DNA of 64,000 bases from Rhodospirillales bacterium (GCA_020638155.1 JACKJB010000002.1:310001-374000), one strand, 5' to 3'. Shown: positions 9,077 to 18,209, numbered from the stretch's first letter. The notes: generated from the sequence alone by a model not told the origin. Numbers and translations are program-made.

Positions 9077-10017
9077 AGACCGGCAGGTTTCGGGTTCGAA
9101 GCAACGACCTTCAGCTGTTTTTGCGGGCTGGGGTCGTGGAACGTGAACCATTTGGTCCGGCTGTTCCATTTGGCGACCAGTCCCTGCCCGATCATGCTGT
9201 CAAAGAATGTATTCTGCTCGTTATCCTGCAGGCTGCTCAGTGCGAATGTATGAGAACGGTCCTCTGCAGCGTAGTCCAGTGTTTGCTGGGTCGGGCAGAA
9301 GGCTTTCATGTGCGTACTGCCGTCTTTCGCGTTCGTGCCCATGCCGGCGACGACAAAGCCCCAGGATGAGAATTTGCTCAGCCCGCCGGGATTGTCCAGC
9401 CGGATATTGGCCTGGATTTGTGACATGCCGCTGCTTTTGGCGATATAGACCGAGCGTTCGATCAGGTAATCGCTGAGGCCGTTTTCCCGGAAATTTTTAT
9501 CCACCATCAACCATGACAGCGTGGCCTGACTGTCTTGATGCTTCGCTTCAAAAGGCCCGGTTACAGGCTGTTTGAAGGACAGCATTGTCTGGCCGATCAG
9601 ATCACCGGATGCGGTGAAAATGCCAAGACCCAGACCGCCGCCGCTATAGTGCGCGATGACTTCTTCCTCAGTTTTGTAATCGATCCGGTTTTCGGTGTGC
9701 GGCATTTTGTGCCGGACGACTTTATCCTGCAGCGCCATCATCTTTGCCAATGTTTCATCATTGACGTTATCGCCGTGCAGCAGGACGATTTCATAGGCGA
9801 CTTTGCCATCGGAGACGTGGAAGCCGTTTTCCCTGCGCAGATTGATATCAGCTTTACCGCTGACGATTTTGGCATCGGCCCAACCGGTTTTGATGACATC
9901 GTGGTAGAGCGGCGGCGCGTCATGGACGGCCTGATAAAAGCGATCCTCAATACTGCCTGTCAGTAAAGGTTCTAGCTTGTTTTTGCTGTCCTGGCCTTTG
10001 GTTATTGTCGCGGTCAT
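9073..10017 (-). CDS. GNAT-family N-acyltransferase-like protein, 314 aa
   Basis: The central part (residues about 150-235) has the look of a GNAT fold: an SWLMVDKNFRENGLSDYLIERS block, in which the R-x-x-G-x-x-D region takes the place of the acetyl-CoA pyrophosphate loop, then QANIRLDNPGGLSKFSSWGF, which matches the GNAT pattern of an Asn followed by a helix and the G-F end. The N-terminal 120 residues are not recognisable. Three more GNAT-like genes lie at 11515, 12536 and 13395. The substrate is unknown: an amine, an amino acid or an antibiotic are all possible. Confidence 0.65.
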   Translation of the reverse strand: MTATITKGQDSKNKLEPLLTGSIEDRFYQAVHDAPPLYHDVIKTGWADAKIVSGKADINLRRENGFHVSDGKVAYEIVLLHGDNVNDETLAKMMALQDKVVRHKMPHTENRIDYKTEEEVIAHYSGGGLGLGIFTASGDLIGQTMLSFKQPVTGPFEAKHQDSQATLSWLMVDKNFRENGLSDYLIERSVYIAKSSGMSQIQANIRLDNPGGLSKFSSWGFVVAGMGTNAKDGSTHMKAFCPTQQTLDYAAEDRSHTFALSSLQDNEQNTFFDSMIGQGLVAKWNSRTKWFTFHDPSPQKQLKVVASNPKPAGL

Positions 10018-10161
10018 TGTTCTAAATCTTTCTAATCTTTTATTCCGTTTTGATGTTAAGCGGCGTACCGCCCTGTTTTTAAAAAGGGACGCCGATCATC
10101 GTATAGTTTGGAAGGTAAATGCCTGTTCGATAAGATTTAGCAATGACAAAGCACACCAGTC

Positions 10162-10181
10162 CCGATGACGGCGGTCATCGG
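10162..10181. repeat. Hairpin in the 287-base gap after the M20 gene
   Basis: CCGATGAC-ggcg-GTCATCGG forms a perfect 8-bp stem. It lies in the gap 10018-10304, between the M20D stop codon and the start of the next minus-strand gene. No T-run follows on either strand, so it is not a classical terminator. I see no further gene in this gap. Confidence 0.4.
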
Positions 10182-10304
10182 TCGCGGGCGTCGGCGGTGC
10201 ATCGGGGCAACTGCGCCATATGTGATTGCGTTCATATTCATAATTAAAATATGAAAACAGATTTTGCTGCGGCGTGTCAAACTTTTTTTGCCCGCTTGGG
10301 CAAA

Positions 10305-11504
10305 TTATTTGTCCAGTGGCATGTAATCCTCGACCAGCGTGGCGAAATAGCTCGCGCCGATCGGCAGCACTTCATCGTTGAAATCGTAATATGGGCTGTG
10401 CAGGCCGTAATTATGGGGGCTTTTCTCATCATCCGGCATGCCCTGGCCGATCAGGATGAACGCGCCGGGTTTTTCCATCAGGTAAGCGCCGAAATCTTCT
10501 GCGCCCATTGTCGGCTCTGCGTCCGTCATGACATTTTGTTCGCCGGCAACTTTGATCGCGGCGGCGGCGGCCATATCGACCCCGTCTTCACTGTTGATGG
10601 TCGGTGCATAGCCGCCCGGCACGATGTGGACGGTGGCTTCGGTCATGAAGGCTTTTGCCGTGTTTTCAGCGATTTCCCGTACGCGTTTGAGGATAAATTC
10701 ACGGGTTTCCTGCCGGAAGGCCCGGACAGTGCCGTTCATTACGACTTTTTCACCGATAATATTGTGCGCGCCGGTGCCGCCACGGAAGTTGGCGACGGTG
10801 ACGACGCCCTGGTCAACCGGGCTGACATTGCGGCTGACGATGGATTGCAGCGCCAGGACGATCTGGGCGGCGGCAACGACCGGATCGACGGTCTGGTGCG
10901 GCATGGCGGCGTGACCGCCTTTGCCCTTGATGACGATTTCAAATTCATCGGCGGACGCCAGGATCGGTCCTTTGCGCATGGCGACCTTGCCGAGCGGCAT
11001 ATAGGGCCAGTTGTGGTAGCCGAAAACGTAATCGCAGGGGAAGTCCTTGAACAGGCCTTCTTCGATCATTTTATACGCGCCGCCGCCGCCTTCTTCAGCC
11101 GGCTGGAAAATCAGGTGGACCTTGCCGTTGAAATTGCGGTTTTCGCTTAAGTATTTTGCCGCGCTCAGCAGAGTCGATGTGTGCCCGTCATGGCCGCAGG
11201 CGTGCATTTTACCGGGGTTTTTCGACGCATACGGGACGCCGGAATCCTCAATAATGTCCAGTGCGTCCATATCAGCGCGCAGGCCGATCGCCTTGCCCGA
11301 GTCTGTTTTCTGGCCTTCGATGGTGGCAACAATGCCTGTCACGGCGATCCCGTCTTTGAAAGGGATGCCCCATTCTGTCAGCTTCTTTTTGACGAAAGTC
11401 GAGGCGAACTCTTCTTCGAAGCTGGTTTGCGGGTTCTGGTGCAGTTCCTGGCGCCAGCCTGCGGCCTCGTCTTTGTGATCGGCAATGCTGTTGATGACAG
11501 GCAT
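10305..11504 (-). CDS. M20D amidohydrolase (hippurate / N-acyl-amino-acid hydrolase type)
   Basis: The 399-aa protein has all M20D signatures: GLRADMDALDI, MHACGHDGHT with the metal-binding Cys and His, the catalytic Glu pair in IFQPAEEGGGGA, and MGAEDFGAYL. The dimerisation domain lies in the middle. Family members cleave N-acyl or N-aminoacyl amides, such as hippurate, N-acetyl-amino acids and auxin conjugates; the Cys ligand is typical of the subfamily. It starts ten bases after the stop of the GNAT-like gene at 11515-12429, so the two are probably cotranscribed. A deacylase next to several acyltransferase-like proteins suggests turnover of an N-acylated compound, but this is inference. 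Confidence 0.88.
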   Translation of the reverse strand: MPVINSIADHKDEAAGWRQELHQNPQTSFEEEFASTFVKKKLTEWGIPFKDGIAVTGIVATIEGQKTDSGKAIGLRADMDALDIIEDSGVPYASKNPGKMHACGHDGHTSTLLSAAKYLSENRNFNGKVHLIFQPAEEGGGGAYKMIEEGLFKDFPCDYVFGYHNWPYMPLGKVAMRKGPILASADEFEIVIKGKGGHAAMPHQTVDPVVAAAQIVLALQSIVSRNVSPVDQGVVTVANFRGGTGAHNIIGEKVVMNGTVRAFRQETREFILKRVREIAENTAKAFMTEATVHIVPGGYAPTINSEDGVDMAAAAAIKVAGEQNVMTDAEPTMGAEDFGAYLMEKPGAFILIGQGMPDDEKSPHNYGLHSPYYDFNDEVLPIGASYFATLVEDYMPLDK

Positions 11505-11514
11505 GATGTTTCCT

Positions 11515-12429
11515 TTATCTGGGGTTCGGATGCCCCGGTTTGGGTTGTTGCTGTTGTATCATATAGGATTCCAGCTCCGCGCGCGCCTGTTTCATGCCGA
11601 TATGCGGATTTTGTTCCAGATAATCGGCAAACGGGCCGTGGGCGATGGTTTCGACCGCGGCGCGGAATTCGTTGGCGAGGGAGAATTTGTTTAAATCTAG
11701 TTTGAGTTTTTCGACAGCAGGCTCGCCAGTTTTTAGATCAATGGCCTGTACTTTCTTCCCGGTTTTTTCATCTTTGAGAAATGCGCCGGTTTGCGGGTCT
11801 TTTTCAAAAACCGGCCGAGAGACTTCACCTGCCAGAATAAAGCTCAGGACTATGCGGGCCATATGCGGCAGGGTTGGTGTTGGCGTTCCGTACCACGTCA
11901 TCGGGTTGTTATTTTTATGCTCGGCAGATTTAGAACTTTTGAATTTGCCGAGAATATCTTGTGTGGGCTGGATTTCCTGCCATCCGACAACAGGAACCAG
12001 CATTTTCTTTCCAACCGGGCTGTCGTCATAAACGTTGGCGATACACATATCTTTTGGCGGGTAAGCCAGAAGCGCCTGAATGACCTGTGATGCGATAAAG
12101 AACGGGTACAGGTTGAACCCTGTACCTTCGCCGCGCTTGAAATTGGTTGATCCCATTTCATGATAGCTGGGTTCATCTTTCGTGTCGTTCCCAACCCGGT
12201 AGTCATATGTGCCGGATGAAGCGATGATTTCATCATTGCCGTTGAATCCGAGCATATATTGCCCTTTGCGGGCATGATCGGCATACCAGTCGCGTTCGCG
12301 GACATGCACATGTTCGTGCTGGTTTTCTTTGTAATATTGAAGAATGGGATCAATATCCGCGGCTTTGGAAAAACGAATTTTCAGGCTTGGGATGGCCTGA
12401 TCCTGATTATATGACTTTTTAAAACTCAT
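11515..12429 (-). CDS. GNAT-like protein, paralogue of 13395-14192
   Basis: The 304-aa protein opens with LKIRFSKAADIDPIL, typical of the first strand and helix of GNAT proteins. Its middle (YPFFIASQVIQALLAYPPK ... GKKMLVPVVGWQ) aligns by eye with the protein at 13395-14192, which has KLAFSKAAD and ...LKAYRDHLGWE. The C-terminal 90 residues are low in recognisable features; the last ones are Gln/Pro-rich. It is ten bases upstream of the M20D gene. The function is unknown. Confidence 0.6.
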   Translation of the reverse strand: MSFKKSYNQDQAIPSLKIRFSKAADIDPILQYYKENQHEHVHVRERDWYADHARKGQYMLGFNGNDEIIASSGTYDYRVGNDTKDEPSYHEMGSTNFKRGEGTGFNLYPFFIASQVIQALLAYPPKDMCIANVYDDSPVGKKMLVPVVGWQEIQPTQDILGKFKSSKSAEHKNNNPMTWYGTPTPTLPHMARIVLSFILAGEVSRPVFEKDPQTGAFLKDEKTGKKVQAIDLKTGEPAVEKLKLDLNKFSLANEFRAAVETIAHGPFADYLEQNPHIGMKQARAELESYMIQQQQPKPGHPNPR

Positions 12430-12535
12430 GACTGTATTTCACTCTTTAATATACGATACCTGGTAGAGAAGAGTATTTTACGGGTTAAATCAAGCGGGAG
12501 TGTGGGTAATATTCTTTCTAAACGCAGGATTTATG

Positions 12536-13393
12536 TCACTTCGGTCCTTTGTTATCGTTCCCGGGGGTTGATGGCGTTTTATCAACTTTCGCCAGCGGCA
12601 CCGTCCCGACGCATTTGGCCAGCAGCATCAGGCGGCGGTCGCGGTCGAAGCTGAGGCCGTGATAGCCCTGTTTGAGCAAGTCTTTGAGCTGCCGGTGCGC
12701 GGCAGGGTCGAGATCGCCTTTTTTGTCGAACAGGCGGATCAGCGTGACGTCTTCAGGATCGGCGCTGTAGATGAACTCCCGGTCCAGCGGTTTGTGCAGG
12801 TAGACAACATCCGAGCCGTCCCGGTCATCATGCGCGGCGGCATAGAGCACAAAGCCGCAATCAAGGAACACATTCCAGCTGAATTCGTTATCGGCGCAGA
12901 CTTCGGCGACCGCGTCTTTTTTGCCGTCTTTTTGCGCGATGTCCAGCCAGGCGTCCAGCATTTGCTGCATCAGGCGGTTGCCGCGAAAATCCTGATGGAC
13001 GAGGATGTTGGAGACAACGGATACCGCGTGAATGTCTTTGCCGGGAAGGTGGGACGGGTCGGCAAGTCCGGCTTCTTCCTCTGTCTGCGGGTAGAGGATA
13101 ATCATATGCGCGCCGAGCCGTTCGGCCTGTCCGTCTTTTATAAAGGTGCCGATGATCGCATTGCCCTGGTCCAGGAGGTGCCGCAGTTTCTTTTCGTCCT
13201 TGGGGATAATGTAGTGTGTTTTGCCGTTGGCTTTGAGCGTTTTCATCACGTTTTGCTGCAGGGCGATGCTTTGCGGCAGGTCGGTGCGATCCATATAGCG
13301 CACGGTAAAATTATGACCGGTTTTGATGAGCTGTCCGTCATTGATTTTATGCTTTGCGCTGGTTTCAAAATGTTTCCTGACCATGGACGGCAT
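12536..13393 (-). CDS. GNAT-family acetyltransferase-like protein, 285 aa
   Basis: The N-terminal half is a likely GNAT domain: FTVRYMDRTDLPQSIALQQ, a conserved strand ending VVSNILVHQDFRGNRLMQQM (the acetyl-CoA loop, R-G-N-R in place of the usual Q/R-x-x-G-x-G), and a VCADNEFSWNVFLDCGF block matching the usual Asn ... G-F end of the fold. About 95 further residues follow, without a recognised domain. It starts one base after the stop of the gene at 13395-14192, so these two are translationally linked. Confidence 0.7.
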   Translation of the reverse strand: MPSMVRKHFETSAKHKINDGQLIKTGHNFTVRYMDRTDLPQSIALQQNVMKTLKANGKTHYIIPKDEKKLRHLLDQGNAIIGTFIKDGQAERLGAHMIILYPQTEEEAGLADPSHLPGKDIHAVSVVSNILVHQDFRGNRLMQQMLDAWLDIAQKDGKKDAVAEVCADNEFSWNVFLDCGFVLYAAAHDDRDGSDVVYLHKPLDREFIYSADPEDVTLIRLFDKKGDLDPAAHRQLKDLLKQGYHGLSFDRDRRLMLLAKCVGTVPLAKVDKTPSTPGNDNKGPK

Positions 13394-13394
13394 C

Positions 13395-14192
13395 CTATCG
13401 TTTGAGACCGGGAGGCGGCGCGGATTGCATTTTTTCGATCCGGCTGCGGTCGGTGATGCCTTTGCTGATTGCTTCGAGGCGGGCGCGGGTTAAGCCGATT
13501 TTATCAAGTGCGCTGAGGTCCAGATCGATGCTGCTTCCCGTATATTTATTGTGCAGCGCCGGGCTGTCCATATGCTGGAGCAGGATGGCGGCGAGCTTTG
13601 GCAGGACGGCATTGGTGCAGGCGAACCAGATGGTCGGGCGGCCCTTATCTTCGGCGGCGATATTTTCGTTGCACAAATCATGCAGCTCTTTGGCGGTTTG
13701 TTCGTCTTTGACGGGTTCCCAGCCGAGGTGATCGCGGTAGGCTTTCAGGGACGGGCCGTTATCGGGCAGGATTTCTGTGACGATGAGTCCTGCCTGCGGC
13801 GGGCAGTCCCACCATTCTTTGAGCACCAGCGCCGCGATGACGAGCTGCGCGCTCTTATACCCCGCAAGACGGGTGATGGATGTGCCGATTTCGGTATGTT
13901 TGTGCGGATCGTTCGCGGCTTTGTCTTCGATCTGATAGGCCATCGACAGCGTGTGCACATCGCCGCGGGCGGTATCGTATAAGAAGGCGGCGTGGCCCTG
14001 GCTGATCGTGTGATCGAATATCGCTTTTTCACGTTTGACGACATAGTTTTTGGGATCGATTTTTAATTTGACGGCCGGGTCAAACATGACGCTGATCCGG
14101 GCGTTATCGGCGGCTTTGGAAAAAGCCAGTTTTAGTTTTGACGGGACGGGCTTGCCGTCAGCCGTTTCCGGCTTTGGCTTCGGTGCGCTCAT
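13395..14192 (-). CDS. GNAT-like protein, paralogue of 11515-12429
   Basis: The 265-aa protein shares the start LKLAFSKAAD and the block ending in a conserved D-x-x-P-x-x-K-x-x-x-x-x-x-GWE with the protein at 11515-12429; the acetyl-CoA loop is poorly preserved. It is cytoplasmic by sequence. It opens a run of three minus-strand GNAT-like genes followed by the M20D hydrolase, directly downstream of yejE. It may be catalytically degenerate; the substrate is unknown. Confidence 0.6.
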   Translation of the reverse strand: MSAPKPKPETADGKPVPSKLKLAFSKAADNARISVMFDPAVKLKIDPKNYVVKREKAIFDHTISQGHAAFLYDTARGDVHTLSMAYQIEDKAANDPHKHTEIGTSITRLAGYKSAQLVIAALVLKEWWDCPPQAGLIVTEILPDNGPSLKAYRDHLGWEPVKDEQTAKELHDLCNENIAAEDKGRPTIWFACTNAVLPKLAAILLQHMDSPALHNKYTGSSIDLDLSALDKIGLTRARLEAISKGITDRSRIEKMQSAPPPGLKR

Positions 14193-14265
14193 GATAGTCT
14201 CCCTGTTCTTTTTTTATTTTTTATAATTATTTTCAGAAGATTATAGACGGGAAATTGCGTGTGAT

Positions 14266-15285
14266 CTAGATGTTTGTTTTGCGCGGATCGAACGCATCGC
14301 GGACGGCTTCGCCGATGAAGGTCAACAGGGACAGCATCAGCGCAAGGCTGATGAAGGCGGTGATGCCGAGCCACGGGGCCTGCAGGTTGTTTTTGCCCTG
14401 GGCCAGCATCTCGCCGAGCGACGGGCTGCCGGGCGGCAGGCCGAGGCCGAGGAAGTCAAGGCTGGTCAGCGCGGTGATCGAGCCGGTCAGGATAAAGGGC
14501 ATCAGGGTCATGGTGGCGACCATCGCATTGGGCAGCACATGGCGGCGCATGATGGTCAGGGAGGACACGCCCAGCGCGTTCGCGGCGCGGACGTAATCGA
14601 AGTTTCTTGTGCGCAGGAATTCGGCGCGCACGACATCGACCAGCGATACCCATGAGAAGAGCAGCAGGATCAATAGTAATGTCCAGAAGCCGGGGACGAA
14701 CATCGCGGAAAAGATAATCAGGATGTACAGGCTGGGCAGCGAAGACCAGATTTCGATGAAGCGCTGCATAATCATATCGAGCCAGCCGCCGTAAAAGCCC
14801 TGAAAGGCGCCCGCGGTTACGCCGATCAGCGAGCTGACCAGCGTTAATGTCAGGCCGAACAGCACCGAAATCCGGAAGCCGTAAATGACCCGCGCCGCAA
14901 CATCGCGGCCCTGATCGTCGGTGCCGATGATGTTATCGCCGGTCGGCGGGGACGGGGCAGGTTGCGGCAGGTTATAGTTGATCGTGTCGTAGGAGTAGCG
15001 GATCGGCGGCCAGAGAATCCAGCCTTTTTCGTTAATCAGGTCTTGCACATATTCATCGCGGTATTCGGTCTCGGTCTCAAAATCGCCGCCGAATACGGTT
15101 TCCGGGTAAGCTTTGAAAATCGGGGTATAGAGGGCGCCGTCATATTTGACCAGCAGCGGCTTATCATTGGCGATGAAATCGGCGCATAAGGCGAGTACAA
15201 ACAGCGCCATGAAAATCCATAGCGAGACATAGCCACGTTTATTGGCTTTGAACTGGGCTAATCTGCGGCGGGTGATCGGCGACAT
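14266..15285 (-). CDS. yejE: Peptide ABC transporter permease YejE
   Basis: The 339-aa inner-membrane protein has the YejE layout: an N-terminal segment (RRRLAQFKANKRGYVSLWIF), a long periplasmic region with the DDQGRDVAARVIYG motif, and a BPD_transp_1 domain with the EAA-type loop near RAANALGVSSLTIMRRHVLPN. It ends in FIGEAVRDAFDPRK, as in Dpp/Opp C-type permeases. It pairs with YejB (16758-17855) and YejF. Here it is separated from yejB by three unrelated genes. Confidence 0.92.
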   Translation of the reverse strand: MSPITRRRLAQFKANKRGYVSLWIFMALFVLALCADFIANDKPLLVKYDGALYTPIFKAYPETVFGGDFETETEYRDEYVQDLINEKGWILWPPIRYSYDTINYNLPQPAPSPPTGDNIIGTDDQGRDVAARVIYGFRISVLFGLTLTLVSSLIGVTAGAFQGFYGGWLDMIMQRFIEIWSSLPSLYILIIFSAMFVPGFWTLLLILLLFSWVSLVDVVRAEFLRTRNFDYVRAANALGVSSLTIMRRHVLPNAMVATMTLMPFILTGSITALTSLDFLGLGLPPGSPSLGEMLAQGKNNLQAPWLGITAFISLALMLSLLTFIGEAVRDAFDPRKTNI

Positions 15286-15331
15286 GTCCGCTAGTGTATT
15301 GCGTTTTTACAGGAGCGGCAAGGGGGCTGTG

Positions 15332-15727
15332 TTAGTGATATGTCGGCGGCTTGGGTGGTTTGATATTTGCTTTTTCTTCCGGGGCTTCGACCCGTTTCCC
15401 GGCATCTTCAAGCACGTCCTGTATGGTTTTCGTGCCCATGGCGATTTCAGTCATGGTCTGGTCGAGATGTTCCAGCTCGTCACTCATGGCATCGGCCAGC
15501 GTATCGAGATAGTTGAGGATTTCTGTTTTACTGCGGTCCTGCAGCTTCGGATGCGCTGCGAAGAAGGCCTCATTAATCACGTCCAGCCTGACATAGGCCT
15601 CGTAACGTTCGTCCGTGGTTAATGTGGCTTCGAACTCGTACAGGAAATCGGTTTGTGTTTCATCCGGATTGTAGGGATCAAGCTCCTGCATCAGCAGGAC
15701 GAAGGCGTTGATTTTGTCATCATCCAT
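15332..15727 (-). CDS. Hypothetical acidic protein, 131 aa
   Basis: This is a cytoplasmic, acidic, largely helical protein (for example TEILNYLDTLADAMSDELEHLDQ) with a Lys/Pro-rich tail. It starts two bases after the stop codon of the small gene at 15730-15984, so the two probably form an operon. No domain was recognised. Confidence 0.6.
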   Translation of the reverse strand: MDDDKINAFVLLMQELDPYNPDETQTDFLYEFEATLTTDERYEAYVRLDVINEAFFAAHPKLQDRSKTEILNYLDTLADAMSDELEHLDQTMTEIAMGTKTIQDVLEDAGKRVEAPEEKANIKPPKPPTYH

Positions 15728-15729
15728 GA

Positions 15730-15984
15730 TTAGTGCACCGTGTTGTTTGCCAGTCCTGATTTTAAGGACAACGCAAGGCCGCTGTGGATCTCTTCGAGGC
15801 GCATACGGGCGGCTTTGACTTCGCCGGCGATAATGTGGATGTCGTTGTCCGATGTGGCTGTGAAGATAACTTCCTGTCCCGGCAGGTTCGCCGGGCGCAG
15901 CGTGATTTTTTCTTCTGCCGCCGGAGCGTCATGATCTTTGAGATACTTTATAATGCTGTGCAGTTTTAACGGCAGGCCGCTCAT
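15730..15984 (-). CDS. Hypothetical protein, 84 aa
   Basis: This small soluble protein starts LKLHSIIKYLKDHDAP and contains a short strand-rich section (GQEVIFTATSDNDIHIIAGEV) and a helical C-terminus. It lies two bases upstream of the 131-aa gene. It is not recognised, but the tight spacing and an AAGGACAAG purine tract before the ATG support coding. Confidence 0.55.
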   Translation of the reverse strand: MSGLPLKLHSIIKYLKDHDAPAAEEKITLRPANLPGQEVIFTATSDNDIHIIAGEVKAARMRLEEIHSGLALSLKSGLANNTVH

Positions 15985-16049
15985 CGTCTTGTCCTTTTTA
16001 ATTTCTGGGGCATTTTATAACGTAAAATTATGCAAAATTCAAATTTTAT

Positions 16050-16682
16050 CTAAATTTTTAGGGCGTTCGAGGCTCCGGCGACACGATCAATCATGATTTT
16101 AGTGTCGTTTGCGTTGTGCACTAATTGATAGTTATCTTTCTTGGTTGAATGCTCGAATTGGCTTAATGAGATTTCTTCAAGGCTACCGATGGTCGCAATA
16201 ATAAACGCGCCTGTGCGTTCTGCGGCATCGTACCATGCATCTTTATCAAAATGGTTGGGGCTTACTTGGGTCGCGCGCGCCCAGGGAGCCACTTCTTTTG
16301 CGTAGGCTTTACCGTTCGGACCATTGAAGGCGTATATAAAGCACGAGATAATCAGGTCTGCTTTAAGGCCTAGTTGCGGGTTCAGAAAGTCCAACCCTCC
16401 ATATTCCTGCTTAATATTGACAACATCTATTTCGAAATCAGGATCGACAGGGATATTTTTGTCTTTGAGTGCGGCAAGTACGGACTGCAGGTAATGTTTA
16501 TCGTCCATGAAGGCAAAGGGGTCGTTTTCGCTATCCAGATCAAACCCCAGGTTACGGTCATTAAAAACGGCACCGACCATCATGATGGTTTTGACAGGCT
16601 TGATGGTTCCATCGCCATGGCCGCAATATTGTGCAAACGTTTCTCGCAGTGGTTCAACATCAATGAAATCTGTTTGTGCCAT
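16050..16682 (-). CDS. Hypothetical protein, 210 aa
   Basis: I chose the ATG at 16682 because AAGGA precedes it at good spacing; the open frame extends to 16727 without such a signal. The protein is soluble and alpha/beta in pattern (VKTIMMVGAVFNDRNLGF, ADLIISCFIYAFNG, GAFIIATIGSLEEISLSQF), a little like a nucleotide- or SAM-binding fold, but no motif is decisive. The downstream region is AT-rich. Confidence 0.6.
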   Translation of the reverse strand: MAQTDFIDVEPLRETFAQYCGHGDGTIKPVKTIMMVGAVFNDRNLGFDLDSENDPFAFMDDKHYLQSVLAALKDKNIPVDPDFEIDVVNIKQEYGGLDFLNPQLGLKADLIISCFIYAFNGPNGKAYAKEVAPWARATQVSPNHFDKDAWYDAAERTGAFIIATIGSLEEISLSQFEHSTKKDNYQLVHNANDTKIMIDRVAGASNALKI

Positions 16683-16757
16683 AGGGCATTCCTTTGTCGT
16701 TGTGTGAAAGTTTGGGCACAGTAACAAAGATCTTGTGTTATGTCAAATAAATAGGGG

Positions 16758-17855
16758 CTAAATGCTCCGCGCTTCGAAATCAATGCGCGGATCGACATAG
16801 ACATAGACCAGATCGCGGATCAGGGTCATGACAAGGCCTATGAGGGCGAAGACATATAATGTGCCGAGCACGACCGGGTAATCGCGGTTGATGATGGATT
16901 CGTAACCCAGAAGGCCGAGGCCGTCGAGGCTGAAGATCACTTCGATCAGCAGCGAGCCTGTAAAGAAGATCGACAGGAACGCGCTGGGGAAGCCGGCGAT
17001 GACGATCAGCATCGCATTGCGGAAGATATGGCCGTAAAGTACCTGTTTTTCGGCAAGGCCCTTGGCGCGGGCGGTCAGGACGTATTGCTTGTTGATCTCA
17101 TCAAGGAACGAGTTCTTGGTCAGCATCGTTAATCCGGCAAAACCGCTGATGACCATGGCAATGATCGGGAGTGTCATGTGCCAGGCGTAATCGAGGATCA
17201 GCTGGACCGTCGATAGATCGCGCCAGTTATCCGATATAATCCCGCGCAAGGGGAAGATGTCCCAGTAGCGCCCGCCCGCAAACAGGATGATGAGCAGGAT
17301 CGCAAACATGAAGCTGGGGATCGCGTAGCCGATGAAGACGGCGGCGCTGGTCCAGACATCAAAAGCCTGTCCGTCCTTGACGGCCTTTTTGATACCGAGC
17401 GGGATCGAGATCAGGTAGATAATCAGTGTCGACCACAGGCCGAGTGAGATCGATACCGGCATTTTTTCCAGCACCAGGTCGATGACGGAAATGTCGCGGT
17501 AATAACTCTCGCCCAGATCAAAGCGCATATAATTCCAGACCATCAGGGCAAAGCGCTGCGGCGCGGGTTTGTCGAACCCGTACATGGCTTCAAGCTCGGC
17601 AATGAATTCAGGGTCCAGCCCCTGCGCGCCGCGATACTGGCTGCCTTGCCCGGTTGACGGGGCTGTGGCGGCGAAGTCCGTACCGCTGCCACCGGCAATG
17701 CGGGCGGTGGCGTCGCCGCCATGGCCCTGCAGCTCGGCGATCATGCGCTCGACCGGGCCGCCGGGAACGAACTGAATAATCACGAAGCTGACCAGCATAA
17801 TGCCGAGCAGGGTGGGGATCATCAGGAGCAGGCGTTTTAAGATGTAAGAAGCCAT
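16758..17855 (-). CDS. yejB: Peptide ABC transporter permease YejB
   Basis: The 365-aa DppB/OppB-type permease starts ILKRLLLMIPTLLGIMLVSF and has the following FVPGGPVERMIAEL motif and a long periplasmic insert that is typical of YejB. The BPD_transp_1 domain has the EAA-like loop YVLTARAKGLAEKQVLYGH and ends in a DPRIDF tail. It forms the membrane channel with YejE. Just upstream of its ATG is a repeat of the type ACCAAGACACAAAGACACC. Confidence 0.93.
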   Translation of the reverse strand: MASYILKRLLLMIPTLLGIMLVSFVIIQFVPGGPVERMIAELQGHGGDATARIAGGSGTDFAATAPSTGQGSQYRGAQGLDPEFIAELEAMYGFDKPAPQRFALMVWNYMRFDLGESYYRDISVIDLVLEKMPVSISLGLWSTLIIYLISIPLGIKKAVKDGQAFDVWTSAAVFIGYAIPSFMFAILLIILFAGGRYWDIFPLRGIISDNWRDLSTVQLILDYAWHMTLPIIAMVISGFAGLTMLTKNSFLDEINKQYVLTARAKGLAEKQVLYGHIFRNAMLIVIAGFPSAFLSIFFTGSLLIEVIFSLDGLGLLGYESIINRDYPVVLGTLYVFALIGLVMTLIRDLVYVYVDPRIDFEARSI

Positions 17856-17865
17856 GGAGTCTTTT

Positions 17866-17896
17866 TACCACCAAGACACAAAGACACCAAGAGGGA
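17866..17896. repeat. Short intergenic repeat (ACCACCAAGACACAAAGACACC type)
   Basis: The stretch between the yejB start and the XRE stop contains ACCACCAAGACACAAAGA followed by CACCAAGAGGG. It is of the same style as the repeats that frame the exonuclease gene at 24474 and 25404. Only its form is visible; its copy number cannot be judged from this window. Confidence 0.45.
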
Positions 17897-17903
17897 GTTT
17901 TGT

Positions 17904-18110
17904 TTACTCTCCAAGTAACACGGATGCCTTAACCTTTAGGGCGTCGGCAATACGGATCAGCGTGTTGACGGAGATATTTTTATAGCCGTTTTCGATTTCC
18001 GATAAATAGCTGCGGTCGAGTTCTGCCAGACCTGCCAGATCTTCTTGCGTCATTTTGTGCTTTTTCCGGATGCCGACAATGCGTTTTCCGATTTCTTTTT
18101 CTATTGCCAT
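17904..18110 (-). CDS. XRE-family HTH transcriptional regulator, 68 aa
   Basis: With the ATG at 18110 the product begins MAIEKEIGKRIVGIRKKHK and is essentially one HTH_3 domain: the recognition region is MTQEDLAGLAELDRSYLSEIE, followed by NTLIRIADALKV. The longer open frame to 18206 runs through the operator-like palindromes and is unlikely to be translated. It is divergent from the FkbM/PhyH operon and probably represses that operon, itself, or both. Confidence 0.85.
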   Translation of the reverse strand: MAIEKEIGKRIVGIRKKHKMTQEDLAGLAELDRSYLSEIENGYKNISVNTLIRIADALKVKASVLLGE

Positions 18111-18120
18111 TCGCAAAATA

Positions 18121-18161
18121 TGTTGGTAATAACCGACATTATCCGTAGGCAATTGCCAACA
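18121..18161. promoter_or_regulatory. Two similar 18-bp pseudo-palindromes, candidate XRE operators
   Basis: TGTTGGTAATAACCGACA at 18121-18138 and, on the minus strand, TGTTGGCAATTGCCTACG at 18161-18144 match the same pattern TGTTGGyAATwrCC-x-AC. They lie between the divergent XRE and FkbM genes, 11 and 34 bases from the XRE start codon. Twin sites at a divergent promoter are typical of XRE autoregulation. Confidence 0.6.
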
Positions 18162-18209
18162 TTTTGTGAATTTTTCAGTTTTAATGCCGGGAGATACGGG
18201 GTGCAAAAG

